Of a stretch of 39,347 nucleotides of DNA, positions 16,697 through 23,973 are shown one piece after another; the first letter of the stretch is position 1; each line of letters opens with the position of its first letter. The stretch comes from an uncultured Bacteroidia bacterium. GTDB taxonomy: Bacteria > Bacteroidota > Bacteroidia > Bacteroidales > UBA932. The position numbers and the translations under genes are program-made. The notes below the pieces were generated by a model. It did not search any database. It was not told the DNA's origin and saw only the letters and a program-made list of their open reading frames with translations. The stretch lies in assembly GCA_902780175.1 (NCBI GenBank), contig CACZEU010000006.1, positions 1 through 39,347 on the forward strand, written 5' to 3'.

Positions 16697-17856
16697 GACG
16701 ATACTTCATCGCAACGCTCCTGCTTTCGGTGCTCCTCCCCCTGGGGGCATCGGCGCAGTGGTACCTGTTCCCCGGCGGCCGTCCCGCCAAGGACAGCACG
16801 GATGTGAATAGGGACAACATATTCACGCCCGTCAAGACCGACGAAGAACTGCAGGCCGAAAGGGATGCGATCTGGACGAGGAAGATCGCCCTCATACTGC
16901 CCATCAAGAGCACGGAGAGTCCCAACAGCAACTTCCTCGACTTCTACTGCGGGGTGCTGATGGCCGCAGACCAGCTTTCCAGCGAAAAAGTACGCTACGA
17001 GCTCAACGTTTACGACTCCTCCGTCGGATACCCTTCCGTCTCCGCCCTCGCGGAATCGGACCTCATAATCGGCCCCGTCAGTTACGAGGACATCACCCGC
17101 ATCCTCCCGAGGCTCCGCGGCAAATACCTCGTCTCCCCTCTCGACCCCAAGGCAGCCCAGCTTACCGACCGCTACAACGTCATCCAGGCCCCCGCAGGAT
17201 GGGAGGCGCAGGTTGACGAGCTAGTCGCCTGGCTCGCCGAGGACCTCCGCGGAGGCGACACCGTCGTCCTCCTGCAGAGCGCGGAAGACGCCGCCGGAGA
17301 GATGGCGTCCCGCCTTGCGGTCAAGCTTGCCGAAAGGGGCATAGGCTACGAAATAAATTCGTCCGCAATAGCGTACGAGGGCACTGTACGCGGCACCTGC
17401 CGCTTCGTGCTGGCGTCGGAGAACGATTCCTTCTGCGCCACCGCCGTGCGCGACGCCGCCCTGATGAATCTCCGCGGCGGCCACAGCGTCGTTTACAGCA
17501 CTTCCAGGCTCCGTTCGATCTCTGAACTTGAGATAGAAAGCATCCACGCCGCCGCCACCCGCATCACCACGTCCTACTACGCCGACCCGTCGAGCCGCGA
17601 CGTCAAGATATTCAGCGACAAGTACCGTTCGGTGTTCAAGGGCGATCCCGGCCAGTGGGTGTTCCAGGGCTACGACCTCATGTACTACTTCGGCTCCACC
17701 CTTGGCCGCGACCCGGACGTATGGAACGCCGAGCTCGCCACCACGCCCGGCAAGGGCCTCCAGACAGATTTCCGCTTCGACGCATCCGGCAAGACCAACA
17801 CCGCCGTCCGCCGCCTGCGTTACAATCCCAACAACACTATAACACTCGTCCGCTGA
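16693..17856 (+). CDS. Exported protein with a type-1 periplasmic-binding-protein fold
   Basis: The ATG at 16693 overlaps the glycosyltransferase stop (ATGA). The 387-residue product has a signal peptide (MRRYFIATLLLSVLLPLGASAQ) and then, from about residue 62, a fold like the branched-chain amino-acid binding proteins and LpoA: KIALILPIKS, FLDFYCGVLMAADQL, SDLIIGPVSYEDI, VFQGYDLMYYFG. In Bacteroidota such proteins often carry LysM repeats at the N terminus; here I see none, only a short linker. An accessory role in cell-wall synthesis is plausible by analogy with LpoA but is not shown by the sequence. Confidence 0.72.
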   Translation: MRRYFIATLLLSVLLPLGASAQWYLFPGGRPAKDSTDVNRDNIFTPVKTDEELQAERDAIWTRKIALILPIKSTESPNSNFLDFYCGVLMAADQLSSEKVRYELNVYDSSVGYPSVSALAESDLIIGPVSYEDITRILPRLRGKYLVSPLDPKAAQLTDRYNVIQAPAGWEAQVDELVAWLAEDLRGGDTVVLLQSAEDAAGEMASRLAVKLAERGIGYEINSSAIAYEGTVRGTCRFVLASENDSFCATAVRDAALMNLRGGHSVVYSTSRLRSISELEIESIHAAATRITTSYYADPSSRDVKIFSDKYRSVFKGDPGQWVFQGYDLMYYFGSTLGRDPDVWNAELATTPGKGLQTDFRFDASGKTNTAVRRLRYNPNNTITLVR

Positions 17857-18776
17857 TGGAAAAAGTTAGATGCCTCATCATAGGAGGCGGCCCTGCAGGC
17901 TACACCGCCGCCATTTACGCTTCCCGCGCCGCTCTCGGCCCCGTACTGTACGAGGGCATGGAACCCGGCGGGCAGCTCACGACCACCACCGTCGTGGAGA
18001 ATTTCCCAAGCTATCCCGACGGAGTTGACGCCAACGCCCTCATGGCCGACATGCGCAAGCAGGCCGTACGCCTCGGGGCCGACATCCGCAGCGGAGCCAT
18101 AACCGCGGCAGACCTGTCGCAGCGGCCGTTCAGGCTCACGCTCGACAGCGGGGACGTCATTGAGGCAGAGGCCCTGATTATCGCCACCGGCGCCACCGCA
18201 CGCTACCTCGGCCTTCCGTCGGAACAGAAGTTCCGCGGCCTGGGAGTGTCGGCCTGCGCCACCTGCGACGGCTTCTTCTACCGCCGCAAGGACGTTGCGG
18301 TCGTGGGCGGAGGAGACACCGCCTGCGAAGAGGCCACCTACCTCGCAGGAATCTGCAATAAAGTCTATATGATAGTCCGCCGCGACGTCCTGCGCGCTTC
18401 CGTTGCCATGCAGGATAAGGTCAAGGCCACCCCGAACATCGAGATCCTCTGGAACTGCAACACCCGCGAGGTGCTCGGCGATTCGAGCGGCGTCACCGGC
18501 GCACGCCTCGAGCGCAAGGACGGAGAGGTCTTCGACATCGCAATCGACGGATTCTTCCTCGCAATCGGGCACAACCCCCAGTCCGCACTTTTCTCCCAGT
18601 GGGTCAACACCGACGCCGAGGGCTACATAATCACCGACGGCCGCACCAGCCACACCAACGTGGAAGGCGTATTCGCCGCCGGAGACGTCCAGGATCCCAG
18701 GTACCGTCAGGCCATAACCGCCGCGGCATCGGGGTGCCGGGCCGCACTGGACGCAGAAAAATTCCTCATGCAATGA
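17856..18776 (+). CDS. trxB: Thioredoxin-disulfide reductase
   Basis: The flavoenzyme reduces thioredoxin with NADPH. The ATG at 17856 overlaps the preceding stop by one base (TGATG). The 306-residue product has the FAD-binding IIGGGPAGYTAAIYASRA, the redox-active CATC at 134-137, the NADPH-binding VVGGGDTACEEATYL and the C-terminal FAD segment GVFAAGDVQDPRYRQ. The length is standard. It overlaps bamD by four bases, so expression is coupled to the envelope genes around it. Confidence 0.96.
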   Translation: MEKVRCLIIGGGPAGYTAAIYASRAALGPVLYEGMEPGGQLTTTTVVENFPSYPDGVDANALMADMRKQAVRLGADIRSGAITAADLSQRPFRLTLDSGDVIEAEALIIATGATARYLGLPSEQKFRGLGVSACATCDGFFYRRKDVAVVGGGDTACEEATYLAGICNKVYMIVRRDVLRASVAMQDKVKATPNIEILWNCNTREVLGDSSGVTGARLERKDGEVFDIAIDGFFLAIGHNPQSALFSQWVNTDAEGYIITDGRTSHTNVEGVFAAGDVQDPRYRQAITAAASGCRAALDAEKFLMQ

Positions 18777-19558
18777 AGCGTATTCTCTTCATAGCCGCCG
18801 CCGTACTGGTCACGGCCCTCTCCTGCAAGAGCGCCTACGAGACGCTCCTGGAGAGCAATGACGCCGAGGCCAAGTACCAGGCTGCGTTCGATTACTTCAA
18901 CCAGGGCAAATTCAGCAAGTCCGCCCAGTTGTTCGAATCCCTGTCGTACCTCACCAACGGCACCGCCAGGGACGACACGGTCCAGTATTACTGGGGCCTC
19001 AGCAACTACAGGGGCAAGGACTACGTCACCGCGGAAACCAATTTCGACAACTTCACCCGCAACTTCCCCCGCAGCCCCTTTGCGGAAAGTGCGGAATTCC
19101 TCCGCCTGGACTGCCTGTTCCGCGAAACGCTCCGCTACGAGCTGGACCAGGCACCCACCTACAAGTGCCTCACGGCCATCCACGAATACCTGATGAACCA
19201 CCCGGACACCGAGTACCGTGACGTCTGCGACCACATGGTCGACGACCTGGAAGAGCGCCTCGACCGCAAGGCCTACGAGGCCGCGTACCTCTATTATAAG
19301 ATGGAAGACTACAAAGCGGCCCGCGTCGCTCTCCGCAACGTCCTCAAGGACGACGCCGAGAACCGCTACCGCGAAAACATACTGTTCTACACCGCCATGG
19401 CCTCGTACAACTACGCCGACATGAGCGTCAAGGCCAAGCAGAAGGAGCGCTTCCTGGTATTCTACGACGATTATTTCAACTTCATCGGCGAATACCCCGA
19501 CTCCCCCAGGCGTGCCGAACTCGACCGCGTTTACAAGAAAGCAAAAGAAAAACACTGA
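18773..19558 (+). CDS. bamD: Outer-membrane assembly lipoprotein BamD
   Basis: BamD is the essential lipoprotein partner of BamA. The ATG at 18773 overlaps the trxB stop (ATGA). The 261-residue protein has a lipobox ending at Cys18 (TALSC) followed by TPR-type helical hairpins: AAFDYFNQGKFSKSAQLFESL, YWGLSNYRGKDYVTAETNFDNF and YLYYKMEDYKAARVALRNVL. The RNFPRSPFAESAEFLRLDC segment is typical of BamD/ComL. Together with bamA and the two ompH-type genes it makes this region rich in outer-membrane biogenesis functions. Confidence 0.93.
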   Translation: MKRILFIAAAVLVTALSCKSAYETLLESNDAEAKYQAAFDYFNQGKFSKSAQLFESLSYLTNGTARDDTVQYYWGLSNYRGKDYVTAETNFDNFTRNFPRSPFAESAEFLRLDCLFRETLRYELDQAPTYKCLTAIHEYLMNHPDTEYRDVCDHMVDDLEERLDRKAYEAAYLYYKMEDYKAARVALRNVLKDDAENRYRENILFYTAMASYNYADMSVKAKQKERFLVFYDDYFNFIGEYPDSPRRAELDRVYKKAKEKH

Positions 19559-19563
19559 CAATA

Positions 19564-19887
19564 ATGGAAAAGAAAGTACCCAACAACACCGTCACAAGGG
19601 ACATCAAGGACCTTGCAGCCCCCACAGGAAACATCTACGAGACCACCGTCATCATAGCCCAGAGGGCCAACCAGATTGCACTCGCCGAGAAGAAAGAGCT
19701 CGCCAAGAGGCTCGAGGAATTCAAGGGCGAACGCGACACCATGGAAGAGACCTTCGAGAACAAGGAGCAGATAGAGATCTCCAAGTACTTCGAGCGTCAG
19801 CCCAAGCCCGGCCTGATAGCCACCACCGAGTTTGAGAACGGCGAGCTCGACTACCGCATCGCAGCCTCCGACGGCAAGAGCGAATAG
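19564..19887 (+). CDS. rpoZ: RNA polymerase omega subunit, Bacteroidota type
   Basis: The 107-residue protein resembles the Rpb6/omega family in its Bacteroidota form: a short N-terminal segment, then NIYETTVIIAQRANQIALAEKKELAKRLEEF, which matches the helix that clamps the beta' C terminus, and an acidic tail. Its place right after bamD is the usual Bacteroidales arrangement. Omega helps assemble RNA polymerase. The match is by pattern and context; the N-terminal half of omega is the informative part. Confidence 0.8.
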   Translation: MEKKVPNNTVTRDIKDLAAPTGNIYETTVIIAQRANQIALAEKKELAKRLEEFKGERDTMEETFENKEQIEISKYFERQPKPGLIATTEFENGELDYRIAASDGKSE

Positions 19888-19889
19888 CT

Positions 19890-21506
19890 GTGCTGCAAAG
19901 CCTTCACATACGCAATTTCGTACTCATAGACTCTCTGGACGTACAGTTCCCGGAGGGTCTTGTCATCATTACGGGACAGACCGGCGCCGGCAAATCCATA
20001 CTGCTGGGTGCACTCGGTCTGCTCGCCGGCGACAAGGCCGACCCCGGCCTTATACGCGCTGGAGCCGACAGCTGCGTAGTGGAAGGCATATTCAACACCC
20101 CTGAAGGCGAACGCATAATCCGGCGCGTAATCTATTCCTCCGGTCGCTCACGCAGTTTCATCGACGACTGCCCCGTGCAGCTGCAGGAACTTTCCGAACT
20201 GGGAGGGCGCCTCTTCGACATCCATTCCCAGCACCAGAGCCTCCTGCTTACGGACCGCCAGTTCCAGCTCGGTCTTCTGGACCGGTATGCCGGCGCCACC
20301 GCCCTTGCGGAAGACTGCCGCAAGGCCTGGGAGCGCATAGGCGAATGCGACCGGGAACTGACGCAGGCAAGGCAGGCGCTGCAGCAAAGCCGCGCCGAAG
20401 CCGATTACAACAGCGCCCAGCTCCGCGAACTCGAGTCGGCAGGACTCCGCAGCGGAGAGCTGGAAGCGCTTGAGGAGGAACAGCTCGCCCTCGGGAATGC
20501 AGAAGAGATACGCGAGCGCCTCGCCACCGCGCTAGGCAGTTTCAACGGCGGAGAGATTCCCGTACGGGACGCCCTGCAGCAGGCCCGGAAGGCCCTGGAG
20601 CACGCCGCGCGCTATCTTCCCGGAGCTTCCGCGCTTGCGGAAAGGATAGATTCAGCACGGATAGAACTGGACGACATATTCTCCGAAGTGGAAGACGCTG
20701 CGGAGCGCATCGATTCGTCCCCCGCCCGGCTGGAGCAGGTGGAACAGCGCCTCTCCACCCTTTACAGGCTGATGACCAAGCACGGCGTCAGTTCCGTCGA
20801 CGAACTCATCGGCGTCCGCGAGCACTATGCTTCCCTGGCCGTCGATGCCGAAGGCCTTGACGACAGGATCACCTCTCTGGAAAAGCAGCTCAAGACACTA
20901 CGGGCGGAGCACGAAGGCATCTGCCGGCGTCTTCACGGGATGCGTGAGGAGGCGGCGGGACGCTTCAGCGCCGAGGTCACGGACGGCCTGTCCTTCCTCG
21001 AACTGGAAAGGGCGCGCTTCCAGATACGTCTCACCGGCATCGCCCCAGGCGCCACCGGAGCCGACTCCGTCGAGTTCCTGTTCAGCGCCGACGGCACGCG
21101 CAGTACCGAGCTCGCCAAGTGTGCATCGGGCGGAGAACTGTCGCGCATCATGCTGAGCCTCAAGGCCCTGATGGCCCGTTTCGAGGGCATGCCGACGCTG
21201 ATCTTCGACGAAATCGACACCGGCGTATCCGGCAGCGTCGCAGCCAGGATGGGGCAGATGATCTGCCGCATGGGAGAGACCATGCAGGTGTTCTCCATCA
21301 CCCATCTCCCGCAGGTTGCGGCAAAGGGCACCGCACATTACCTTGTAAGCAAGACATTCGACGCTGCAAGCGGAGTCTCCACATCCGGCATCACCCTCCT
21401 GCAGGGAGAGGCCCGGGTGCAGGAAATCGCCCGCCTGCTCAGCGGCGAATCCATAACGGCCGAGGCCGTGGCCAACGCCAGGGCCCTGCTTAACGAAGGC
21501 GTATGA
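19890..21506 (+). CDS. recN: DNA repair protein RecN
   Basis: RecN is an SMC-like ATPase that acts early at double-strand breaks. It starts with GTG at 19890, two bases after the rpoZ stop. The 538-residue protein has Walker A GQTGAGKSILLGAL (about 29-42), a coiled-coil arm (about 155-360), the ABC signature CASGGELSRIMLSLKAL and Walker B TLIFDEIDTGVSG, followed by the SITHLPQVAAKG segment. In many Bacteroidales coaBC and a DUF4835 gene stand between rpoZ and recN; they are absent here. It overlaps the next gene by four bases (ATGA). Confidence 0.95.
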   Translation: MLQSLHIRNFVLIDSLDVQFPEGLVIITGQTGAGKSILLGALGLLAGDKADPGLIRAGADSCVVEGIFNTPEGERIIRRVIYSSGRSRSFIDDCPVQLQELSELGGRLFDIHSQHQSLLLTDRQFQLGLLDRYAGATALAEDCRKAWERIGECDRELTQARQALQQSRAEADYNSAQLRELESAGLRSGELEALEEEQLALGNAEEIRERLATALGSFNGGEIPVRDALQQARKALEHAARYLPGASALAERIDSARIELDDIFSEVEDAAERIDSSPARLEQVEQRLSTLYRLMTKHGVSSVDELIGVREHYASLAVDAEGLDDRITSLEKQLKTLRAEHEGICRRLHGMREEAAGRFSAEVTDGLSFLELERARFQIRLTGIAPGATGADSVEFLFSADGTRSTELAKCASGGELSRIMLSLKALMARFEGMPTLIFDEIDTGVSGSVAARMGQMICRMGETMQVFSITHLPQVAAKGTAHYLVSKTFDAASGVSTSGITLLQGEARVQEIARLLSGESITAEAVANARALLNEGV

Positions 21507-21958
21507 GACGCAAGACGCACCGGCAGCCGGCAGACACGGAGTCATTCTCCAGGATGCTGGGCACTTACGGGCTGAAGCAGACCCCGCAGAGGATGGCCGT
21601 ACACCGCGCAATGCTCAAGCTGATACACGCAGATGCGGACACCGTCTATGACGCCGTCGTTGCCGAGGGGGCCTGCCGCATCGCCCGGTCAAGCGTTTAC
21701 AACATACTTTCATCCCTTGCCGACACCGGAATATACGCAAGGCGGTACAGTTCCAACGGCAAGGTGATGTTCGACATAAATGCGTGGAGGCACATCCACC
21801 TGTACGACACCGCCAACCACGAATTCGTGGACATCGACGCCCCGGACCTCCTGGAAGAAGTGCAAGCGTTCCTCAAGGGGCACCGTTTCCGCGGATACAG
21901 GATAGACGACCTCGACATCCAGATCCTGTGCCGCCCCACCAAAAAGAAATTGTTATGA
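21503..21958 (+). CDS. Fur-family transcriptional regulator
   Basis: The 151-residue protein has the winged-helix DNA-binding domain of Fur/PerR/Zur regulators (LGTYGLKQTPQRMAVHRAML, then SSVYNILSSLADTGI at about 72-86) and a dimerisation part with HIHLYDTANHEFVDID. The paired CxxC motifs that hold structural zinc in many family members are missing; only isolated Cys residues are present. Which metal or signal it senses is therefore open. It overlaps recN upstream and the lipoprotein downstream by four bases each, so it lacks its own promoter. Confidence 0.85.
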   Translation: MRRKTHRQPADTESFSRMLGTYGLKQTPQRMAVHRAMLKLIHADADTVYDAVVAEGACRIARSSVYNILSSLADTGIYARRYSSNGKVMFDINAWRHIHLYDTANHEFVDIDAPDLLEEVQAFLKGHRFRGYRIDDLDIQILCRPTKKKLL

Positions 21959-22605
21959 AGCGACTGTTCATATTCCTGCTGGCCATCGCGGCCGCCGTTT
22001 CCTGTATCGACAAGGAACCGTTCCTGTACCGTATAGTCACGTTCGGATACGTCGGCTCCGACGGTTCACTGCTTGCCGACGACGGCATTAAGTATGTCTT
22101 CCCCGCCGGCATTCCGGATGAAGCATGGAGCAAGGCCCCCCGCGTGGTTGCGGTAATCGACGCCACGGAACAGACTGCCGACAGCACGTACAACGCACGT
22201 CTGCAGCAGTATATGGTTCCGCTGTACAAGGCCCCTGTCGTGCTTACGGACCCGCAGGTGCCCGATTCGCTCGGGACCACCGATATCGCGGTTTCCAGCG
22301 TCTGGTATTCCGGAAGATGCCTCAACATGACCAATGTGATAAAGGCCATCGACGGCGAGAAGGCCGGCAATCACGTCATCAACCTTATGGCGGATATGCG
22401 CGGTGACTCCCAGGACACCCTCAGGTTCGAAGTACATCACCGCACCGTGCTGGAGGAGGCCCCCACTGAACTCTCGCATGATTACTCCTTCTATTCGTCA
22501 TTCCCCATCGCGTCCCTGATGCCCAAGCGCGATTCCGTAGTGGTGAAAGTCAGCTGGACGTGGGAGGGAAAACCGGCTTCCGTAAGCGGGAAAGTCAAGA
22601 TATAG
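21955..22605 (+). CDS. NigD-like lipoprotein
   Basis: The ATG at 21955 overlaps the regulator stop (ATGA). The 216-residue product has a lipoprotein signal peptide ending AAVSC (Cys17). The mature part starts with a small beta domain (RIVTFGYVGSDGSLLADDGIKYVF) and continues with a beta-sandwich-like part containing SSVWYSGRCLNMTNVI, NLMADM and DTLRFEVHHR, a pattern I associate with the NigD-like family of Bacteroidota, whose role is unknown. A surface or periplasmic location is expected. Confidence 0.6.
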   Translation: MKRLFIFLLAIAAAVSCIDKEPFLYRIVTFGYVGSDGSLLADDGIKYVFPAGIPDEAWSKAPRVVAVIDATEQTADSTYNARLQQYMVPLYKAPVVLTDPQVPDSLGTTDIAVSSVWYSGRCLNMTNVIKAIDGEKAGNHVINLMADMRGDSQDTLRFEVHHRTVLEEAPTELSHDYSFYSSFPIASLMPKRDSVVVKVSWTWEGKPASVSGKVKI

Positions 22606-22615
22606 ATAAAATGAC

Positions 22616-22623
22616 TATCTTTG
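22616..22623 (+). promoter_or_regulatory. Bacteroidota-type -7 element for the LEA-like gene
   Basis: TATCTTTG seven bases before the ATG at 22631, the same spacing as at pdxJ. The transcript would be leaderless or nearly so. Confidence 0.45.
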
Positions 22624-22630
22624 CGAAGAT

Positions 22631-23131
22631 ATGAGCAAGTTCATCCGCATATTCATCATTGCAGTCGCCGCCCTGTGCCTGAGCTCCTGCGCCAACTCCT
22701 TCAAGGACATCAAAGTGACGTCCTGCGAGCTGCTGTCGCTATCGCCCAAGGGCCTTTCCGCCCTGGATGCCGCAATCGCCATAGGCGTCGACAACCCCAC
22801 CGTACAGGTTACGCTCACCAATATGTACGCCCTCGTCAAGATGGACGGAGAACCTTGCCTGCACTTCACGGCGGACGACGTTACCCTGGCCCCGCGCTCA
22901 CAGGAGGTGTATAATATAGACATCCACGGCAACATCGACGGATCCTTCAACCCTTTCCAGCTGCTCACCCTTCTGCAGGGCTCCGGCCTGGAAATGGTTA
23001 CGGTCGATGTATGGTTCCGCGGCGTGCTCAAGAGCGGCTTTGGTAAGGATTTCGAATACAAGGAATCTTACCTTGTTCTGGAATCGCTCTACTTCTTGGA
23101 ACAGCATTTGGTTCCTATTGTGACAAAGTAA
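22631..23131 (+). CDS. LEA-type-2-like lipoprotein, C terminus probably chimeric
   Basis: The 166-residue product has a lipobox LSSC (Cys20) and a short beta domain of the LEA-14/WHy kind (KDIKVTSCELLSLSPKGLSALDAAIAI, then VDNPTVQVTLTNMYALV), a family of small envelope proteins of unclear role. To about residue 135 it fits Bacteroidales composition. The last ~25-30 residues (YLVLESLYFLEQHLVPIVTK) do not continue the expected strand pattern and use different codons, and the next gene starts 13 bases on with a strong Shine-Dalgarno site. I infer that the tail is the end of an unrelated upstream gene from the second genome, joined in frame by chance. Confidence 0.6.
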   Translation: MSKFIRIFIIAVAALCLSSCANSFKDIKVTSCELLSLSPKGLSALDAAIAIGVDNPTVQVTLTNMYALVKMDGEPCLHFTADDVTLAPRSQEVYNIDIHGNIDGSFNPFQLLTLLQGSGLEMVTVDVWFRGVLKSGFGKDFEYKESYLVLESLYFLEQHLVPIVTK

Positions 23132-23140
23132 CAAAGAGGT
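23040..23140. other. Join between Bacteroidales-like and Fibrobacter-like DNA
   Basis: Within this stretch third-position base use changes from strongly G/C to mixed. To the left genes lack Shine-Dalgarno sites and use TAnnTTTG promoters; to the right they have AGAGG- or AAGGAG-type sites. No integrase, tRNA, direct repeat or transposon end is visible at the join. Misassembly is the simplest reading. Confidence 0.7.
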
Positions 23141-23144
23141 TCTA

Positions 23145-23972
23145 ATGGAAATCAAGTCTTTGTTTAAAAGACTGATGGGCAATAATAAAAAGGAAGAAGA
23201 TAACACTTCTTCCTTTTTTCCGCCACAGTCAGTGACTTATTCGTCCTTCTCTGTTCAGGGACGAAAGGCCAAGCAGGAAGACGATTGCCTTATATGGCAT
23301 GATAACAGGGATTCTGTCGTAATCGTGGCTGATGGTGTCGGAAGCCATGGTCATGGGGATTTCGCAAGCTATGTGACATGCCATGAAGTTTTTGAGCAAA
23401 GGCTCAATACGATGGGCGTCGGGGAAGACCCTGCTCAGTTCTTGCGTGATACCTGTTATTGGGCGGCTCAGGAGGTCTACAAGAAGAGTACCTCGGATCC
23501 GGAATTCAAGAACTGCGGAACAACCTTGACGGGTTTTGTCTATCGAAAGGATGTTGGCTACTGGACAATCAATGTCGGGGATAGCCGAGTCTATCTGATT
23601 AAGCCTTCGGAAAAGTTGGTCCGACAGTTGACCGAAGACCAGACTACCGATTCCTCGACGCGCAAGATGAAGTACGCGATTGGCCAGCCTCCTGACTACT
23701 TGCGCCCGCATATCGAAGTGTATGCCTGGGACGAGGAACAGGACCTGTTGCAGCCGGGCGATGCCCTGATGGCTGTATCGGATGGCGTCTGCGAACCGTT
23801 CGAAATTCCTTCCGAGGCGAATCCAAACATCTATACAGACAAGCCGGAATTCTGGGAATTCCTGTGCAACTTGCAGTACGACGAAAAGTGTGCTGAAAGG
23901 ATAGTCAACAATTCTTTTAACGCCGGTTCTGGCGATAATATTACTTGTGCCATTATGGCAATGGGAAAATAA
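23145..23972 (+). CDS. PP2C-family Ser/Thr protein phosphatase
   Basis: The 275-residue cytoplasmic enzyme should remove phosphate from proteins phosphorylated by the kinases downstream. Metal-binding PP2C motifs are in order: GRKAKQEDD (40-47), VADGVGSHGHGD (61-72), CGTTLTG, NVGDSRVYLI, LTEDQTTD, VSDGV and GSGDNITC near the C terminus. The start at 23145 is supported by AGAGG at 23135-23139. Before the phosphatase domain there is a charged, low-complexity stretch of about 30 residues; the DNA for codons 15-25 is itself a perfect terminator-like hairpin. The next gene starts one base after the stop. Bacterial PP2C enzymes usually pair with kinases of the type encoded here. Confidence 0.93.
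   Translation: MEIKSLFKRLMGNNKKEEDNTSSFFPPQSVTYSSFSVQGRKAKQEDDCLIWHDNRDSVVIVADGVGSHGHGDFASYVTCHEVFEQRLNTMGVGEDPAQFLRDTCYWAAQEVYKKSTSDPEFKNCGTTLTGFVYRKDVGYWTINVGDSRVYLIKPSEKLVRQLTEDQTTDSSTRKMKYAIGQPPDYLRPHIEVYAWDEEQDLLQPGDALMAVSDGVCEPFEIPSEANPNIYTDKPEFWEFLCNLQYDEKCAERIVNNSFNAGSGDNITCAIMAMGK
23187..23219 (+). terminator. Terminator-like hairpin inside the PP2C coding start (possible attenuator)
   Basis: AAAAAGGAAGAAG at 23187-23199 and CTTCTTCCTTTTT at 23206-23218 form a perfect 13-bp stem with a 6-base loop, followed by one more T. Its form is that of an intrinsic terminator, but it lies at codons 15-25 of the phosphatase gene. Ribosomes loading at the strong upstream site would melt it, so it could cut transcription when translation is poor. 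Confidence 0.55.
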
Positions 23973-23973
23973 G

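Noticed and set aside
22600-23200. Genomic island boundary with an attachment site
   Set aside because: No tRNA, integrase or direct repeat could be found at the join; a chimeric assembly is simpler.
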